NCBI GenBank assembly: GCA_017407365.1
Contig: JAFQWR010000121.1
Location: 1 to 11,619 of the forward strand
DNA: 11,619 nt
Direction of reading: 5' to 3'
From: Clostridia bacterium
GTDB taxonomy: Bacteria > Bacillota > Clostridia > Christensenellales > HGM11417
Shown here: in pieces, positions 1 to 5,968 of the stretch
Layout: each line of letters begins with the position of its first letter
Position numbering within the stretch: position 1 is the first letter of the stretch
The notes under the pieces: generated by a model
The model's database searches: none
Seen by the model: only the letters and a program-made list of their open reading frames with translations
What the model was told of the DNA's origin: nothing
Position numbers and translations under genes: made by a program

Positions 1-181
1 CAACCTCATTCACAAACTTGTAAGCCTCTTCTACCTTGGTAACCGTAAGAGCTAAGTCTACAATGTAGATGCCGTTACGAGCCGCATAGATATAGGGCTT
101 CATTTTGGGATTCCACTTTTTGGTGGGATGACCGAAGTGCACACCTGCTTCGAGCAGCTGCTTCATAGAAATTACTGCCAT
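1..181 (-). CDS. rpsB: 30S ribosomal protein S2, N-terminal part
   Basis: Protein S2 binds the 30S subunit late in assembly, near the platform and S1. The 60 visible codons read MAVISMKQLLEAGVHFGH and continue with the S2 signature NPKMKPYIYAARNGIYIVDL, which is highly conserved in the family. The rest of the gene lies off the left edge. The start is set by an AGGAGG ribosome binding site at about 185-191, just before the ATG at 179-181. The gene has its own promoter (291-319) and a leader of about 100 nt with possible structure, so it opens a transcription unit, usually rpsB-tsf in this phylum (tsf would lie outside the window). Identification is essentially certain. Confidence 0.97.
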   Translation of the reverse strand, partial: MAVISMKQLLEAGVHFGHPTKKWNPKMKPYIYAARNGIYIVDLALTVTKVEEAYKFVNEV

Positions 182-284
182 AGTTCCTCCTGTTTGCCTC
201 CCCGCGCTTGAATTTTTTTGGGCTCCACCGAACAGCCTTCTGCCGGCACAGGAAACCTCAAAACACGGGTGCGTATTTTGAACC
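182..284 (-). promoter_or_regulatory. rpsB 5' leader with possible hairpins
   Basis: The predicted transcript starts near 284 and runs about 100 nt before the rpsB ATG. Right at its 5' end is a hairpin with a 9-bp stem (one wobble pair) and a 4-nt loop, at 259-280, with arms CAAAATACG and CGTGTTTTG in the RNA sense. A second, weaker fold around 226-248 pairs CCG with CGG and CAG with CTG around an AAGG loop. Neither is followed by a U-run, so they are not terminators. Many ribosomal protein operons regulate themselves through such leaders. I do not recognise this one as a known class, so regulation is inference. Confidence 0.35.
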
Positions 285-290
285 GCAAAT

Positions 291-319
291 ATTATATCAT
301 AATTATTGATATATGGCAA
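291..319 (-). promoter_or_regulatory. rpsB promoter
   Basis: On the minus strand the -35 box TTGCCA (314-319) and the -10 box TATAAT (291-296) are separated by exactly 17 bp. The -10 is a perfect match and the -35 matches four of six consensus bases. A-rich tracts lie further upstream at about 345-355 (minus strand), as expected for a highly expressed ribosomal gene. Transcription would begin near 284. Confidence 0.8.
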
Positions 320-380
320 ACCTTTTAAGGGCAAATTGAATAAAATCTTTTTTTTCAGAGCGCTTTTTGTATATATAAGT

Positions 381-412
381 AAAAAAAGGACACAAGGTTT
401 TACAGTGTGCCC
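381..412 (-). terminator. Terminator of the ferritin-like gene
   Basis: Minus-strand transcripts leaving the stop codon at 428 meet a stem of GGCACAC against GTGTCC (one bulged C) followed by seven U residues (381-387). It lies 16 nt past the stop and separates this gene from rpsB. Confidence 0.75.
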
Positions 413-427
413 TTTTTGATAACGAAA

Positions 428-1678
428 TTATCTTGCAAGTGTTACGTTGTCTGTGGTGCGATCCTGAAGTTCTTTTACCGGATGCTCGGAGTCTTGCACA
501 CGGTAATCCTGCCCCTTTTGTGCCAGATAATCCACGATAACAGCGTGAGAGGGAACCTCGGATATTTCCTTATTCACTACCGACTGATAGGTGAAAAATT
601 CGTGCTCGGAAGGAAGCTTACTTACGGCAATATATTCCTCTCTGTTTTTTGTATTCGTAACGGTAGATTTTAGCACCTTTCTGACGTAATCCTTGTTTTT
701 ATTACCGGTAAACAGAATCAATGCAGGGAATACTCCGTCGGGAATTACGCTTTCTCTGGGCTTACCCTCGTAACGATCTAAAAGGCGTACAGCAGTATGC
801 AGATGCTCTACCTCCTGCTCAAAATGCATCTCCCAGATACGCTTGATTGCAGGATCGGTTTCATCCACAAAGCAGGAATAATACAGATAGCATTCTACAT
901 ATTCATGCATCAGAAGGCTTTCGAGCCAGGTGCAGTTGGGGTCAATCAGGCTTCCGTATTCACTTACGTGCTGTTCCTCAATCATTGCGATTTCGTTATA
1001 TAAGCTTCTGCCAAGCTTAGAAGAATAGAACTGACCGATATTCATATAGTAGTTCATCGTTTGCTGCTCTGCCGCAGTAATGATATTTACATGAAGCTTT
1101 GTAATGGGGGCAGCAATTTTACTGCAAATGAAGGGATTGACAGCTTCAAAGGGAAAACGGTGCTCGGCAACAGTCGGTCTTCCAGGCATAATTTCGGTAT
1201 AATTGCCAACAAGCCTTTCCGCTTCAACACCGTGCTCCATTTCAAGAAGATCCGCAAAACGGTACAGATGATCAAAATCCTCTAATAATGCAAAATCAAG
1301 CGCCGCCTTAACGGTTGCATCGGGCTCTCTTTGTGCCATAATAGCAGTAAGATCCACTGCAAGCTGCTCGTAACCAATGGTAGTTTTCAGAATATCCTCT
1401 TCCGTGGGCTTTAAAGAAGCAATGCGCTTTTGTTGCTGTTGCTCAATTCTTCTTGTAAAGGCAAGCTCCCGTCTTAAATCGTTGTTGTTGCAATGGCGAT
1501 GGAAGCAATGCAAAAACTTAACCGATTCAAATTCCGTTCCGTTCATCAGAATCATTCTTACTCTTGTGTAAGGGTCAACCGTATGCGTATCGTAGGGCTT
1601 GGGAGAAAGCTTTTTCCAATCGGATATTTCAGAAATTTTCTTCATTGGTTTCAGGTCAAAAGGGTTTACATTTTGCAT
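428..1678 (-). CDS. Ferritin-like di-iron protein of unknown function
   Basis: A 416-residue soluble protein with no signal peptide or membrane segment. Four helices carry spaced Glu/His residues typical of a di-iron four-helix bundle: ExxDH near residues 133-137, EExH near 234-237, HxxxE at 258-262, and a last helix with ExHxExExEH at 283-292. I infer iron binding and possibly oxidase, reductase or storage chemistry; the substrate cannot be read from sequence. About 130 N-terminal and 120 C-terminal residues flank the bundle, so it is much longer than rubrerythrin or ferritin. The frame stays open up to 1768, but the ATG at 1676-1678 is preferred: AAAGGAGA lies about 10 nt upstream, and a longer start would run into the pepT terminator. 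No clear promoter was found in the short gap. A more distant ferritin-like family is possible. Confidence 0.7.
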   Translation of the reverse strand: MQNVNPFDLKPMKKISEISDWKKLSPKPYDTHTVDPYTRVRMILMNGTEFESVKFLHCFHRHCNNNDLRRELAFTRRIEQQQQKRIASLKPTEEDILKTTIGYEQLAVDLTAIMAQREPDATVKAALDFALLEDFDHLYRFADLLEMEHGVEAERLVGNYTEIMPGRPTVAEHRFPFEAVNPFICSKIAAPITKLHVNIITAAEQQTMNYYMNIGQFYSSKLGRSLYNEIAMIEEQHVSEYGSLIDPNCTWLESLLMHEYVECYLYYSCFVDETDPAIKRIWEMHFEQEVEHLHTAVRLLDRYEGKPRESVIPDGVFPALILFTGNKNKDYVRKVLKSTVTNTKNREEYIAVSKLPSEHEFFTYQSVVNKEISEVPSHAVIVDYLAQKGQDYRVQDSEHPVKELQDRTTDNVTLAR

Positions 1679-1743
1679 AATATCAGGTTCTCCTTTATTT
1701 GATAATAAAAGAATTACCCAAAACGCAAAATCTATACACAAAT

Positions 1744-1775
1744 AAAAAAACTCCCATTTGATGAACAAACGGGAG
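1744..1775 (-). terminator. pepT terminator
   Basis: A 10-bp stem, CTCCCGTTTG against CAAATGGGAG with one G-U pair and a 5-nt loop (1751-1775), is followed by seven U residues (1744-1750) on the minus strand. It lies 20 nt after the pepT stop codon and also blocks an upstream-extended start for the next gene. Confidence 0.9.
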
Positions 1776-1795
1776 CTTACAACAAATACAGGAAA

Positions 1796-3019
1796 TTACT
1801 CTGCGTAAAGACGGACAATATTCAAAAGAATATCCACAGTTTTATTCATAGATTCCACAGGAATAAACTCTAAGCGCCCGTGGAAATTGTGTCCGCCCGT
1901 GCAAAGATTAGGACAAGGCAAGCCCTTGAAGCTGAGGCTTGCACCGTCGGTACCGCCGCGGATAGGAACAATTTTAGGCGTTACACCTGCCTGCTCCATA
2001 GCCTTTTGCGCATTATGAACAAGATGCATATGCTTTTCTACTACCTCACGCATATTGTAATAACTATCACGGAGTTGAGCCTCAAAGGTCCCCTCGCCGT
2101 ATTTTTTGTTGAGATATTGGACGATATCAAGAACCGTCTGCTTTTTTTGCTCAAACAGCCTGCGATCATGATCGCGAATGATATAGCTTGCCGTTGCTTG
2201 CTCAACAGAGCCCTGCATATCGTTGATCATATAGAAGCCCTCGTAGCCCGAAGTGCAAACGGGATCCTGATGTGCAGGAAGCATGGAATGAAATTCAAAT
2301 GCAAGCGTAATTGCATTTTTCATCTTGTTTTTTGCGGAACCGGGATGAATGGAAAATCCGTTTACCTTAAGAGTAAGTGCTGCTGCATTGAAATTTTCAT
2401 ACTCAATTTCACCAAGCTCTCCGCCGTCTACCGTATAACCAAAATCAGCAGGGAAATATTTCAATTCAAAATTTTCCGTTCCTCTGCCAACCTCCTCATC
2501 GGGGGTAAAGGCAATACAGATTTTGCCGTGCTCTACCTCGGGGTGCGTAAGCAGAAATTCAACAAGCGTCATAATCTCTGCCACGCCTGCCTTGTCATCG
2601 GCGCCAAGAAGCGTTGTCCCGTCTGCAGTAATAACGGTATTACCGATATAATTCTTCATTTCGGGGTATTCGCTTACCCTTAAAACAGTGCCACCTTGCA
2701 GCACGATATCTGAACCATCGTAGTTTTTATGTAAAACAGGCTTGATCCCCTTACCGCTTGCGGCAGGGGCAGTATCTACGTGAGCAACAAAACCAAGAGA
2801 TGGAAGATCTTTGGCTGTATTGGAATGAACGGTAGCATATAAATAGCCATGCTCAGAGAGATATATATCCGATGCTCCAAGGTCATTCAGTTCCTTTTGC
2901 AGAAGGTAAAGCATATCCCACTCGCATTTTGCACTGGGCTGAGTGACGGATTCCTCATCAGAGGTGGATTCGATAGAAACATATGTAAGAAAACGGTTTA
3001 ATAAATTATTGTAATTCAT
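1796..3019 (-). CDS. pepT: Peptidase T (tripeptide aminopeptidase)
   Basis: A cytosolic M20-family zinc aminopeptidase that releases the N-terminal residue from tripeptides. The length of 407 residues is normal for PepT. The metal-site residues are all present: H80 and D82 in AHVDTAP, D141 in LLGADDKAG, the catalytic and ligand pair E175-E176 in FTPDEEVG, D198 in TVDGGE, and the late histidine in the TGGHNFHG motif (H377 or H380). H225 in SIHPG belongs to the dimerisation domain and matches the family's substrate-binding motif. The ATG follows GAGG by 5 nt. It is a single-gene unit with a strong promoter (3048-3076) and terminator (1744-1775). Its likely role is finishing the breakdown of imported or internal peptides. 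Confidence 0.96.
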   Translation of the reverse strand: MNYNNLLNRFLTYVSIESTSDEESVTQPSAKCEWDMLYLLQKELNDLGASDIYLSEHGYLYATVHSNTAKDLPSLGFVAHVDTAPAASGKGIKPVLHKNYDGSDIVLQGGTVLRVSEYPEMKNYIGNTVITADGTTLLGADDKAGVAEIMTLVEFLLTHPEVEHGKICIAFTPDEEVGRGTENFELKYFPADFGYTVDGGELGEIEYENFNAAALTLKVNGFSIHPGSAKNKMKNAITLAFEFHSMLPAHQDPVCTSGYEGFYMINDMQGSVEQATASYIIRDHDRRLFEQKKQTVLDIVQYLNKKYGEGTFEAQLRDSYYNMREVVEKHMHLVHNAQKAMEQAGVTPKIVPIRGGTDGASLSFKGLPCPNLCTGGHNFHGRLEFIPVESMNKTVDILLNIVRLYAE

Positions 3020-3035
3020 AACTGCCTCACAAAAA

Positions 3036-3066
3036 CTCTTTGTTTGTATTTTACTCTAACAAAAAG
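3036..3066 (-). terminator. Weak terminator overlapping the pepT promoter
   Basis: In RNA reading through from the gene at 3073, CUUUUUGUU (3058-3066) can pair with AACAAAGAG (3036-3044), with one wobble, and is followed by UUUUU (3031-3035). The stem is A/U-rich and weak. pepT mRNA starting near 3041 lacks the 5' arm, so the hairpin would only affect read-through transcripts. Confidence 0.35.
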
Positions 3067-3076
3067 AATTTGTCAA
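3048..3076 (-). promoter_or_regulatory. pepT promoter
   Basis: A perfect -35 box TTGACA (3071-3076) and a -10 box TAAAAT (3048-3053) lie 17 bp apart on the minus strand. The upstream gene's TGA stop codon (3073-3075) is inside the -35 box. Predicted start is near 3041, giving a leader of about 20 nt. Confidence 0.85.
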
Positions 3077-3552
3077 CCGTTTACACCTAAAATATGAATC
3101 GGCTTGATTTTAGCTGCATGATACGCCTGTAAGGGATAATACCATCGATCTGCAGAATGCGATGCCACAAACACATCAGCATTACTTCTTGCGCATACAA
3201 AAACGGTATGATATAGCTCACCCTCATCGTCTTCAAGCTGTATAACATCCCCGGGCTCAACCTCGTTAAGGGAAACGATTTTTCCGTAAACTCCCGTAGA
3301 TTGTTGTTTTCTAAGGAGAAAATCCGAAAGAAAGCTTACACCCGTCCACGCAGGAGCACGATCGTTGACGGAATAATAATACCAACCAAGATTGGCATCT
3401 GTATTCATAATTCCACTCCCGGCAAAAAGGCACTGTGAAACATAATTGGTGCAATCTCCTCCGATAGAAGAAAAATCATAATAGGCAGGATTTCTGTCAA
3501 ACGCCCACCTCCTGGCATAGTTGATTGCAAGCTGACGATAATATATTGGCAT
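3073..3552 (-). CDS. Putative amidase-domain cysteine hydrolase (Amidase_6-like)
   Basis: A 159-residue protein resembling the amidase-like domain found in Gram-positive bacteria, related in fold to NlpC/P60 and CHAP cysteine peptidases. The motif GGDCTNYVSQCL places the probable nucleophile at C34. Candidate catalytic histidines are H115 in LYHTVFV and H132 in ASHSADRW. The opening region, YYRQLAINYARRWAFDRNP, is typical of the family. There is no signal peptide or wall-binding domain, so it either acts in the cytosol or leaves the cell by another route; the substrate is unknown. The ATG at 3550-3552 follows an AGGGGG site whose bases are part of the terminator hairpin of the gene before it. 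No separate promoter was recognised. The family call is fairly sure, the activity is inferred. Confidence 0.75.
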   Translation of the reverse strand: MPIYYRQLAINYARRWAFDRNPAYYDFSSIGGDCTNYVSQCLFAGSGIMNTDANLGWYYYSVNDRAPAWTGVSFLSDFLLRKQQSTGVYGKIVSLNEVEPGDVIQLEDDEGELYHTVFVCARSNADVFVASHSADRWYYPLQAYHAAKIKPIHILGVNG

Positions 3553-3586
3553 AAAAATACCCCCTACTCAAATTATGAGCAGAGGG
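3551..3586 (-). terminator. Terminator of the glycosylase gene, overlapping the next ribosome binding site
   Basis: A 10-bp stem (CCCTCTGCTC against GAGTAGGGGG, two wobble pairs, 7-nt loop, 3560-3586) is followed by UAUUUUU on the minus strand. The U-run abuts the ATG of the amidase-like gene, and the 3' arm contains that gene's AGGGGG ribosome binding site. It could act as a terminator, as a translation block, or as both. Confidence 0.6.
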
Positions 3587-3604
3587 CAAAATATGTGATA
3601 TGTA

Positions 3605-4555
3605 TTACTCAATAGGGTCTGCTTCAGAAGAATCCATCTCTGTTACCCACATATCCGTTTGATTCTGTATAACAGGAGATTCAGCCCTGCGTTTACACGA
3701 AATAGGCTCGTGCTCTTTGTAGAGATATAAGCTGAGCATCGCGTATGCGGCATCGTCCCCAAACAGATGCATAAAATAAGCGGATATCTGTGTTTTTTTA
3801 CGGGGCTCATCACAAAACTCAGAGAGATACTTTTCTGACATCCATTTATCGGTAAAAAATACACGGCGTTTATGGAAGCCTGCCGTAAGAACATTGGCAA
3901 TCTGCTTGCCTCCAAGCCCCTTGAAAACACGAAGTACACGCCCTGCCTGCTCCTCGCTTAAAACAGCAATTTCAGAAAGAAGCTCGGGCTTTTTGCAGAG
4001 CAATTCCGCTGCAAGCGCACAGGATGCGGCGCGCTTAGGAGCAATGCCAAGCTCTATGAGCTTCCCTTGCCCTGCCTTATATAAAGCCTCGGCAGTAGGG
4101 AAGGTGCGGTAGGATTTACCGCAGAATTCTCTTGGCTCACCCAGCTCATCACACAGCTTCTGTACCGTTTGCACATTACCTGCTTTATTAGAGAATAACC
4201 CAAGAAGAGCGGTAAACAAAACCTCCTGCGTATCCTGACAGACAAGGCGAACTCCCTTAGAAAAGCGTAACGCCTTTTGCATCATAGGAAATTGAGATAA
4301 GCGTTGATACATCTCTTCGTAATTGTCTTCAAGCGCAAAATACCTTTCGAACAGCTCGGAATCAGAGCAGTAAACATCGTATCCGCCCTCTTCTGCACGC
4401 TTGATATAAGCAATATCTCCGCCCGTAAAAACAAAATAGTTATCTCCCTCTGCTTCAGCCCTGATAAACTGTCGGCTGTCAAATAACGTGGCATGAGGAT
4501 CAAACCAATCACTCGGAATAAAAATCTTGTTTACACTTTGAATGAACTGTATCAT
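3605..4555 (-). CDS. Divergent 8-oxoguanine DNA glycosylase (OGG/HhH-GPD family)
   Basis: A 316-residue protein with the layout of OGG-type base-excision repair enzymes: an N-terminal OGG_N-like beta domain (about 1-95) and a helix-hairpin-helix GPD domain (about 100-280). The hairpin reads FKGLGGKQIANVL, with K217 at the position of the Schiff-base lysine. D236 in FFTDKWM sits at the position of the catalytic aspartate. The segment VCQDTQEVLFTALLGLFSN matches the family's QDPWETLISFIISQNN region, but the WE and QNN residues have changed. It would cut oxidised purines from DNA, with specificity uncertain. A polar tail of about 30 residues follows the domain. The ATG follows AAGGGGC by about 5 nt. 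It is downstream of rpmA beyond a hairpin and may be co-transcribed if that leaks. Confidence 0.75.
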   Translation of the reverse strand: MIQFIQSVNKIFIPSDWFDPHATLFDSRQFIRAEAEGDNYFVFTGGDIAYIKRAEEGGYDVYCSDSELFERYFALEDNYEEMYQRLSQFPMMQKALRFSKGVRLVCQDTQEVLFTALLGLFSNKAGNVQTVQKLCDELGEPREFCGKSYRTFPTAEALYKAGQGKLIELGIAPKRAASCALAAELLCKKPELLSEIAVLSEEQAGRVLRVFKGLGGKQIANVLTAGFHKRRVFFTDKWMSEKYLSEFCDEPRKKTQISAYFMHLFGDDAAYAMLSLYLYKEHEPISCKRRAESPVIQNQTDMWVTEMDSSEADPIE

Positions 4556-4598
4556 AAACGGCCCCTTGTATTTTTAGAAATTTGTTCTAAATAGCATA

Positions 4599-4624
4599 AT
4601 AGGTTGCACGCAAGTGCAACCTAT
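4599..4624 (-). terminator. Hairpin at the end of the rplU-rpmA operon
   Basis: A perfect 11-bp inverted repeat (ATAGGTTGCAC against GTGCAACCTAT, 4-nt loop) lies 14 nt past the rpmA stop. The following RNA is A/U-rich (AUUAUGCUAUUU) but has no continuous U-run. It may be an inefficient terminator or an mRNA 3'-end stabiliser. Confidence 0.6.
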
Positions 4625-4638
4625 CAAAATCGTAAGAA

Positions 4639-4920
4639 TTATTCTGCGTCTGCGTATACGCTGACTTGCTTTCTGGTTTTATCCTTGCGCTCGAAACGAA
4701 CTACGCCGTCTACCAAAGCGAACAGCGTGTCATCACTACCGATACCAACATTGACACCGGGATGAATGTGCGTGCCGCGCTGACGAACCAGGATATTACC
4801 TGCAAGAACGGACTGACCGTCGCTCTTTTTAGCACCAAGGCGCTTAGCTTTGCTATCTCTACCGTTACGGGTAGAACCTACACCCTTTTTATGGGCGAAT
4901 AATGCGATTAAAAATTTCAT
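4639..4920 (-). CDS. rpmA: 50S ribosomal protein L27
   Basis: L27 sits at the peptidyl-transferase centre, with its N-terminus reaching toward the tRNA ends. All 93 residues are in frame. The core AHKKGVGSTRNGRD, then LGAKKSDGQ, VLAGNILVRQRGT and HPGVNVGIGSDDTLFAL, is unmistakable. An extra MKFLIALF precedes A9. In this phylum such an extension ends with a phenylalanine before AxKKG and is removed by the protease Prp. Here it is shorter and has a single F, and no prp gene lies in the 17-bp gap to rplU. The AGGAGG site (4931-4936) abuts the rplU stop codon, 10 nt before the ATG, so translation of the two genes is probably linked. Confidence 0.97.
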   Translation of the reverse strand: MKFLIALFAHKKGVGSTRNGRDSKAKRLGAKKSDGQSVLAGNILVRQRGTHIHPGVNVGIGSDDTLFALVDGVVRFERKDKTRKQVSVYADAE

Positions 4921-4937
4921 ACTGATTAACCCTCCTA

Positions 4938-5231
4938 TTACGCCTCAACGCTCGTGATTTTGAGCATAGTATAGGGCTGTCTGTGACCGTGACGACGTCT
5001 TTCATTCTTTTTAGCCTTGTATTTGTATACAATGACTTTTTTAGCTTTGCCCTGACGAAGCACTTCTGCGGTCACGCTGCCTGCTGCTGCGGTGACTTCC
5101 TTTCCGTCGGAGATCATGAGTACCTTGAGGTCGATCTTAGCGCCAACTTCTGCGGCTACCTTTTCAACGGTGATAACATCGTTCTTTTCAACCTTGTACT
5201 GCTTGCCTCCGCTCTCCACTACTGCGAACAT
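4938..5231 (-). CDS. rplU: 50S ribosomal protein L21
   Basis: L21 binds 23S rRNA in the 50S subunit. The 97-residue product starts MFAVVESGGKQYKVEKND and ends in the conserved KNERRRHGHRQPYTMLKI block. An in-frame ATG at 5241-5243 would add four residues, but GGAGG stands exactly 5 nt before the ATG at 5229-5231 and lies inside the longer reading, so the shorter start is preferred. It is the first gene of the rplU-rpmA operon. Expression is probably feedback-regulated through the L21-type leader (5232-5301). In Bacillus a small protease gene (prp) sits between rplU and rpmA; it is missing here. Confidence 0.97.
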   Translation of the reverse strand: MFAVVESGGKQYKVEKNDVITVEKVAAEVGAKIDLKVLMISDGKEVTAAAGSVTAEVLRQGKAKKVIVYKYKAKKNERRRHGHRQPYTMLKITSVEA

Positions 5232-5301
5232 AGAATCCTCCATGGATTTGATCTCGTTGGTCGCAGGCGGGAAATCCTCTTATGTGCCTGCACCAAACGG
5301 C
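5232..5301 (-). promoter_or_regulatory. L21-type ribosomal protein leader
   Basis: In the RNA, TTGGTGCAGGC (5286-5296) pairs with GCCTGCGACCAA (5257-5268) through 11 bp with one bulged G, closing a 17-nt loop. The loop sequence GGATTT (5272-5277) is complementary to AAATCC (5244-5249), directly upstream of the rplU ribosome binding site, so a pseudoknot is possible. Position, stem and the downstream GACCAACGAGATC fit my recollection of the L21 leader of Bacillota, where L21 is thought to bind its own mRNA. Confidence 0.75.
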
Positions 5302-5307
5302 TCATAT

Positions 5308-5336
5308 ATTTTACCATATTACAAAATATAAGTCAA
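5308..5336 (-). promoter_or_regulatory. rplU-rpmA promoter
   Basis: The -35 box TTGACT (5331-5336) and -10 box TAAAAT (5308-5313) are 17 bp apart on the minus strand, each one base from consensus. Predicted start is near 5301, at the 5' edge of the L21-type leader. Confidence 0.85.
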
Positions 5337-5370
5337 TTATTTTTTAGTGAATTCGTATAAATATTTTAAC

Positions 5371-5389
5371 TATGTTGATACTAAACATA
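5371..5389. repeat. Short inverted repeat, possible operator
   Basis: TATGTT (5371-5376) and AACATA (5384-5389) form a 6-7-6 inverted repeat between the rplU promoter and the gene at 5424. The size fits a dimeric regulator site. No clear promoter for the 5424 gene was found around it, and no regulator is assigned. Confidence 0.3.
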
Positions 5390-5423
5390 AAAGAGCAAAC
5401 AAAATCGGCTCGGAGGTATAATT

Positions 5424-5903
5424 ATGAAGGAAAACAAAGCAAACGAAACACATTTGAAGGACGGTGCGGAAATCAATTGCGGATGCGATATGCTGCATTG
5501 CATCAAAAAGAATACGGAAATGGCTAAAAAATCCATTGAGGTTTTAATTAAAAAGCTGGATGAAGGAAGCTTCAGAAGCCTTCTACTCAGTCATTACGAA
5601 AGCTACGATGATTTTTCTAACCGTATCACCGGCGCCATTACCGCCTGCGGTGAAACACCGAAATCACGAAACGCTTTTTCTGATGCAATGCTTTGGAGCA
5701 GCATCAACCTGAATACGCTGATGGACAATTCGTATTCTCATATTGCAGATATGCTGATTGAGGGAAACAATATGGGGATTACCACAATCACGAAGGAGTT
5801 AAACGCCTGCGGCGATCAGCTTGACGGAGAAATCAGAGCTCTTGCCGTTGATCTGATGCAGCTTGAGCAAATGCATATTGAAGAATTAAAGCCTTACCTG
5901 TAA
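5424..5903 (+). CDS. Four-helix-bundle protein of unknown function (ferritin-like or DUF2383-like)
   Basis: A 159-residue, all-helical, soluble protein. After a polar N-terminus with a CxCx4C cluster (C19, C21, C26), residues 24-159 form four long amphipathic helices in the pattern of DUF2383 or rubrerythrin-like bundles. Acidic and His residues that could be metal ligands occur in the helices: E32, E59, E113, E148, H151 and E153-E154. They do not form a clear ExxH di-iron set, so metal binding is a guess. The start is set by CGGAGG, 8 nt before the ATG. It is transcribed divergently from rplU, with the inverted repeat at 5371-5389 in its upstream region. No terminator directly follows; the hairpin at 6022-6045 could serve it. 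The gene is real, its role is not known. Confidence 0.7.
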   Translation: MKENKANETHLKDGAEINCGCDMLHCIKKNTEMAKKSIEVLIKKLDEGSFRSLLLSHYESYDDFSNRITGAITACGETPKSRNAFSDAMLWSSINLNTLMDNSYSHIADMLIEGNNMGITTITKELNACGDQLDGEIRALAVDLMQLEQMHIEELKPYL

Positions 5904-5933
5904 AATTTTTTTTAGAAAACAGGTTTAAAACGC

Positions 5934-5962
5934 TTTACAAAAAATTTTGGTTATGCTATAAT
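5934..5962 (+). promoter_or_regulatory. Strong isolated promoter with extended -10
   Basis: TTTACA (5934-5939), a 17-bp spacer and a perfect TATAAT (5957-5962) preceded by TGC, which gives an extended -10. It lies 31 bp after the stop of the 5424 gene, with no plus-strand protein gene downstream before 8140. It probably drives the RNA at 5969-6054. Confidence 0.75.
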
Positions 5963-5968
5963 AAACAC

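Noticed and set aside
1676..1768. Upstream extension of the ferritin-like protein to a start at 1768
   Set aside because: The added 30 residues would overlap the pepT terminator, lack a ribosome binding site and look hydrophobic by chance. The ATG at 1676-1678 has AAAGGAGA in front.
1880..2683. A 267-codon open frame on the plus strand inside pepT
   Set aside because: It is fully antisense to a well-conserved gene. The translation is rich in Cys and Ile without recognisable domains and has no ribosome binding site or promoter.
4599..4624. The perfect inverted repeat after rpmA as a mobile-element end or attachment site
   Set aside because: It occurs once in the window, has no flanking duplication or integrase, and its position right after an operon is explained by a terminator or 3'-end hairpin.
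5229..5243. A four-residue longer start for rplU at 5243
   Set aside because: The GGAGG ribosome binding site for the inner ATG would lie inside the extended coding sequence, and L21 proteins normally begin at MFAVVE or a similar sequence.
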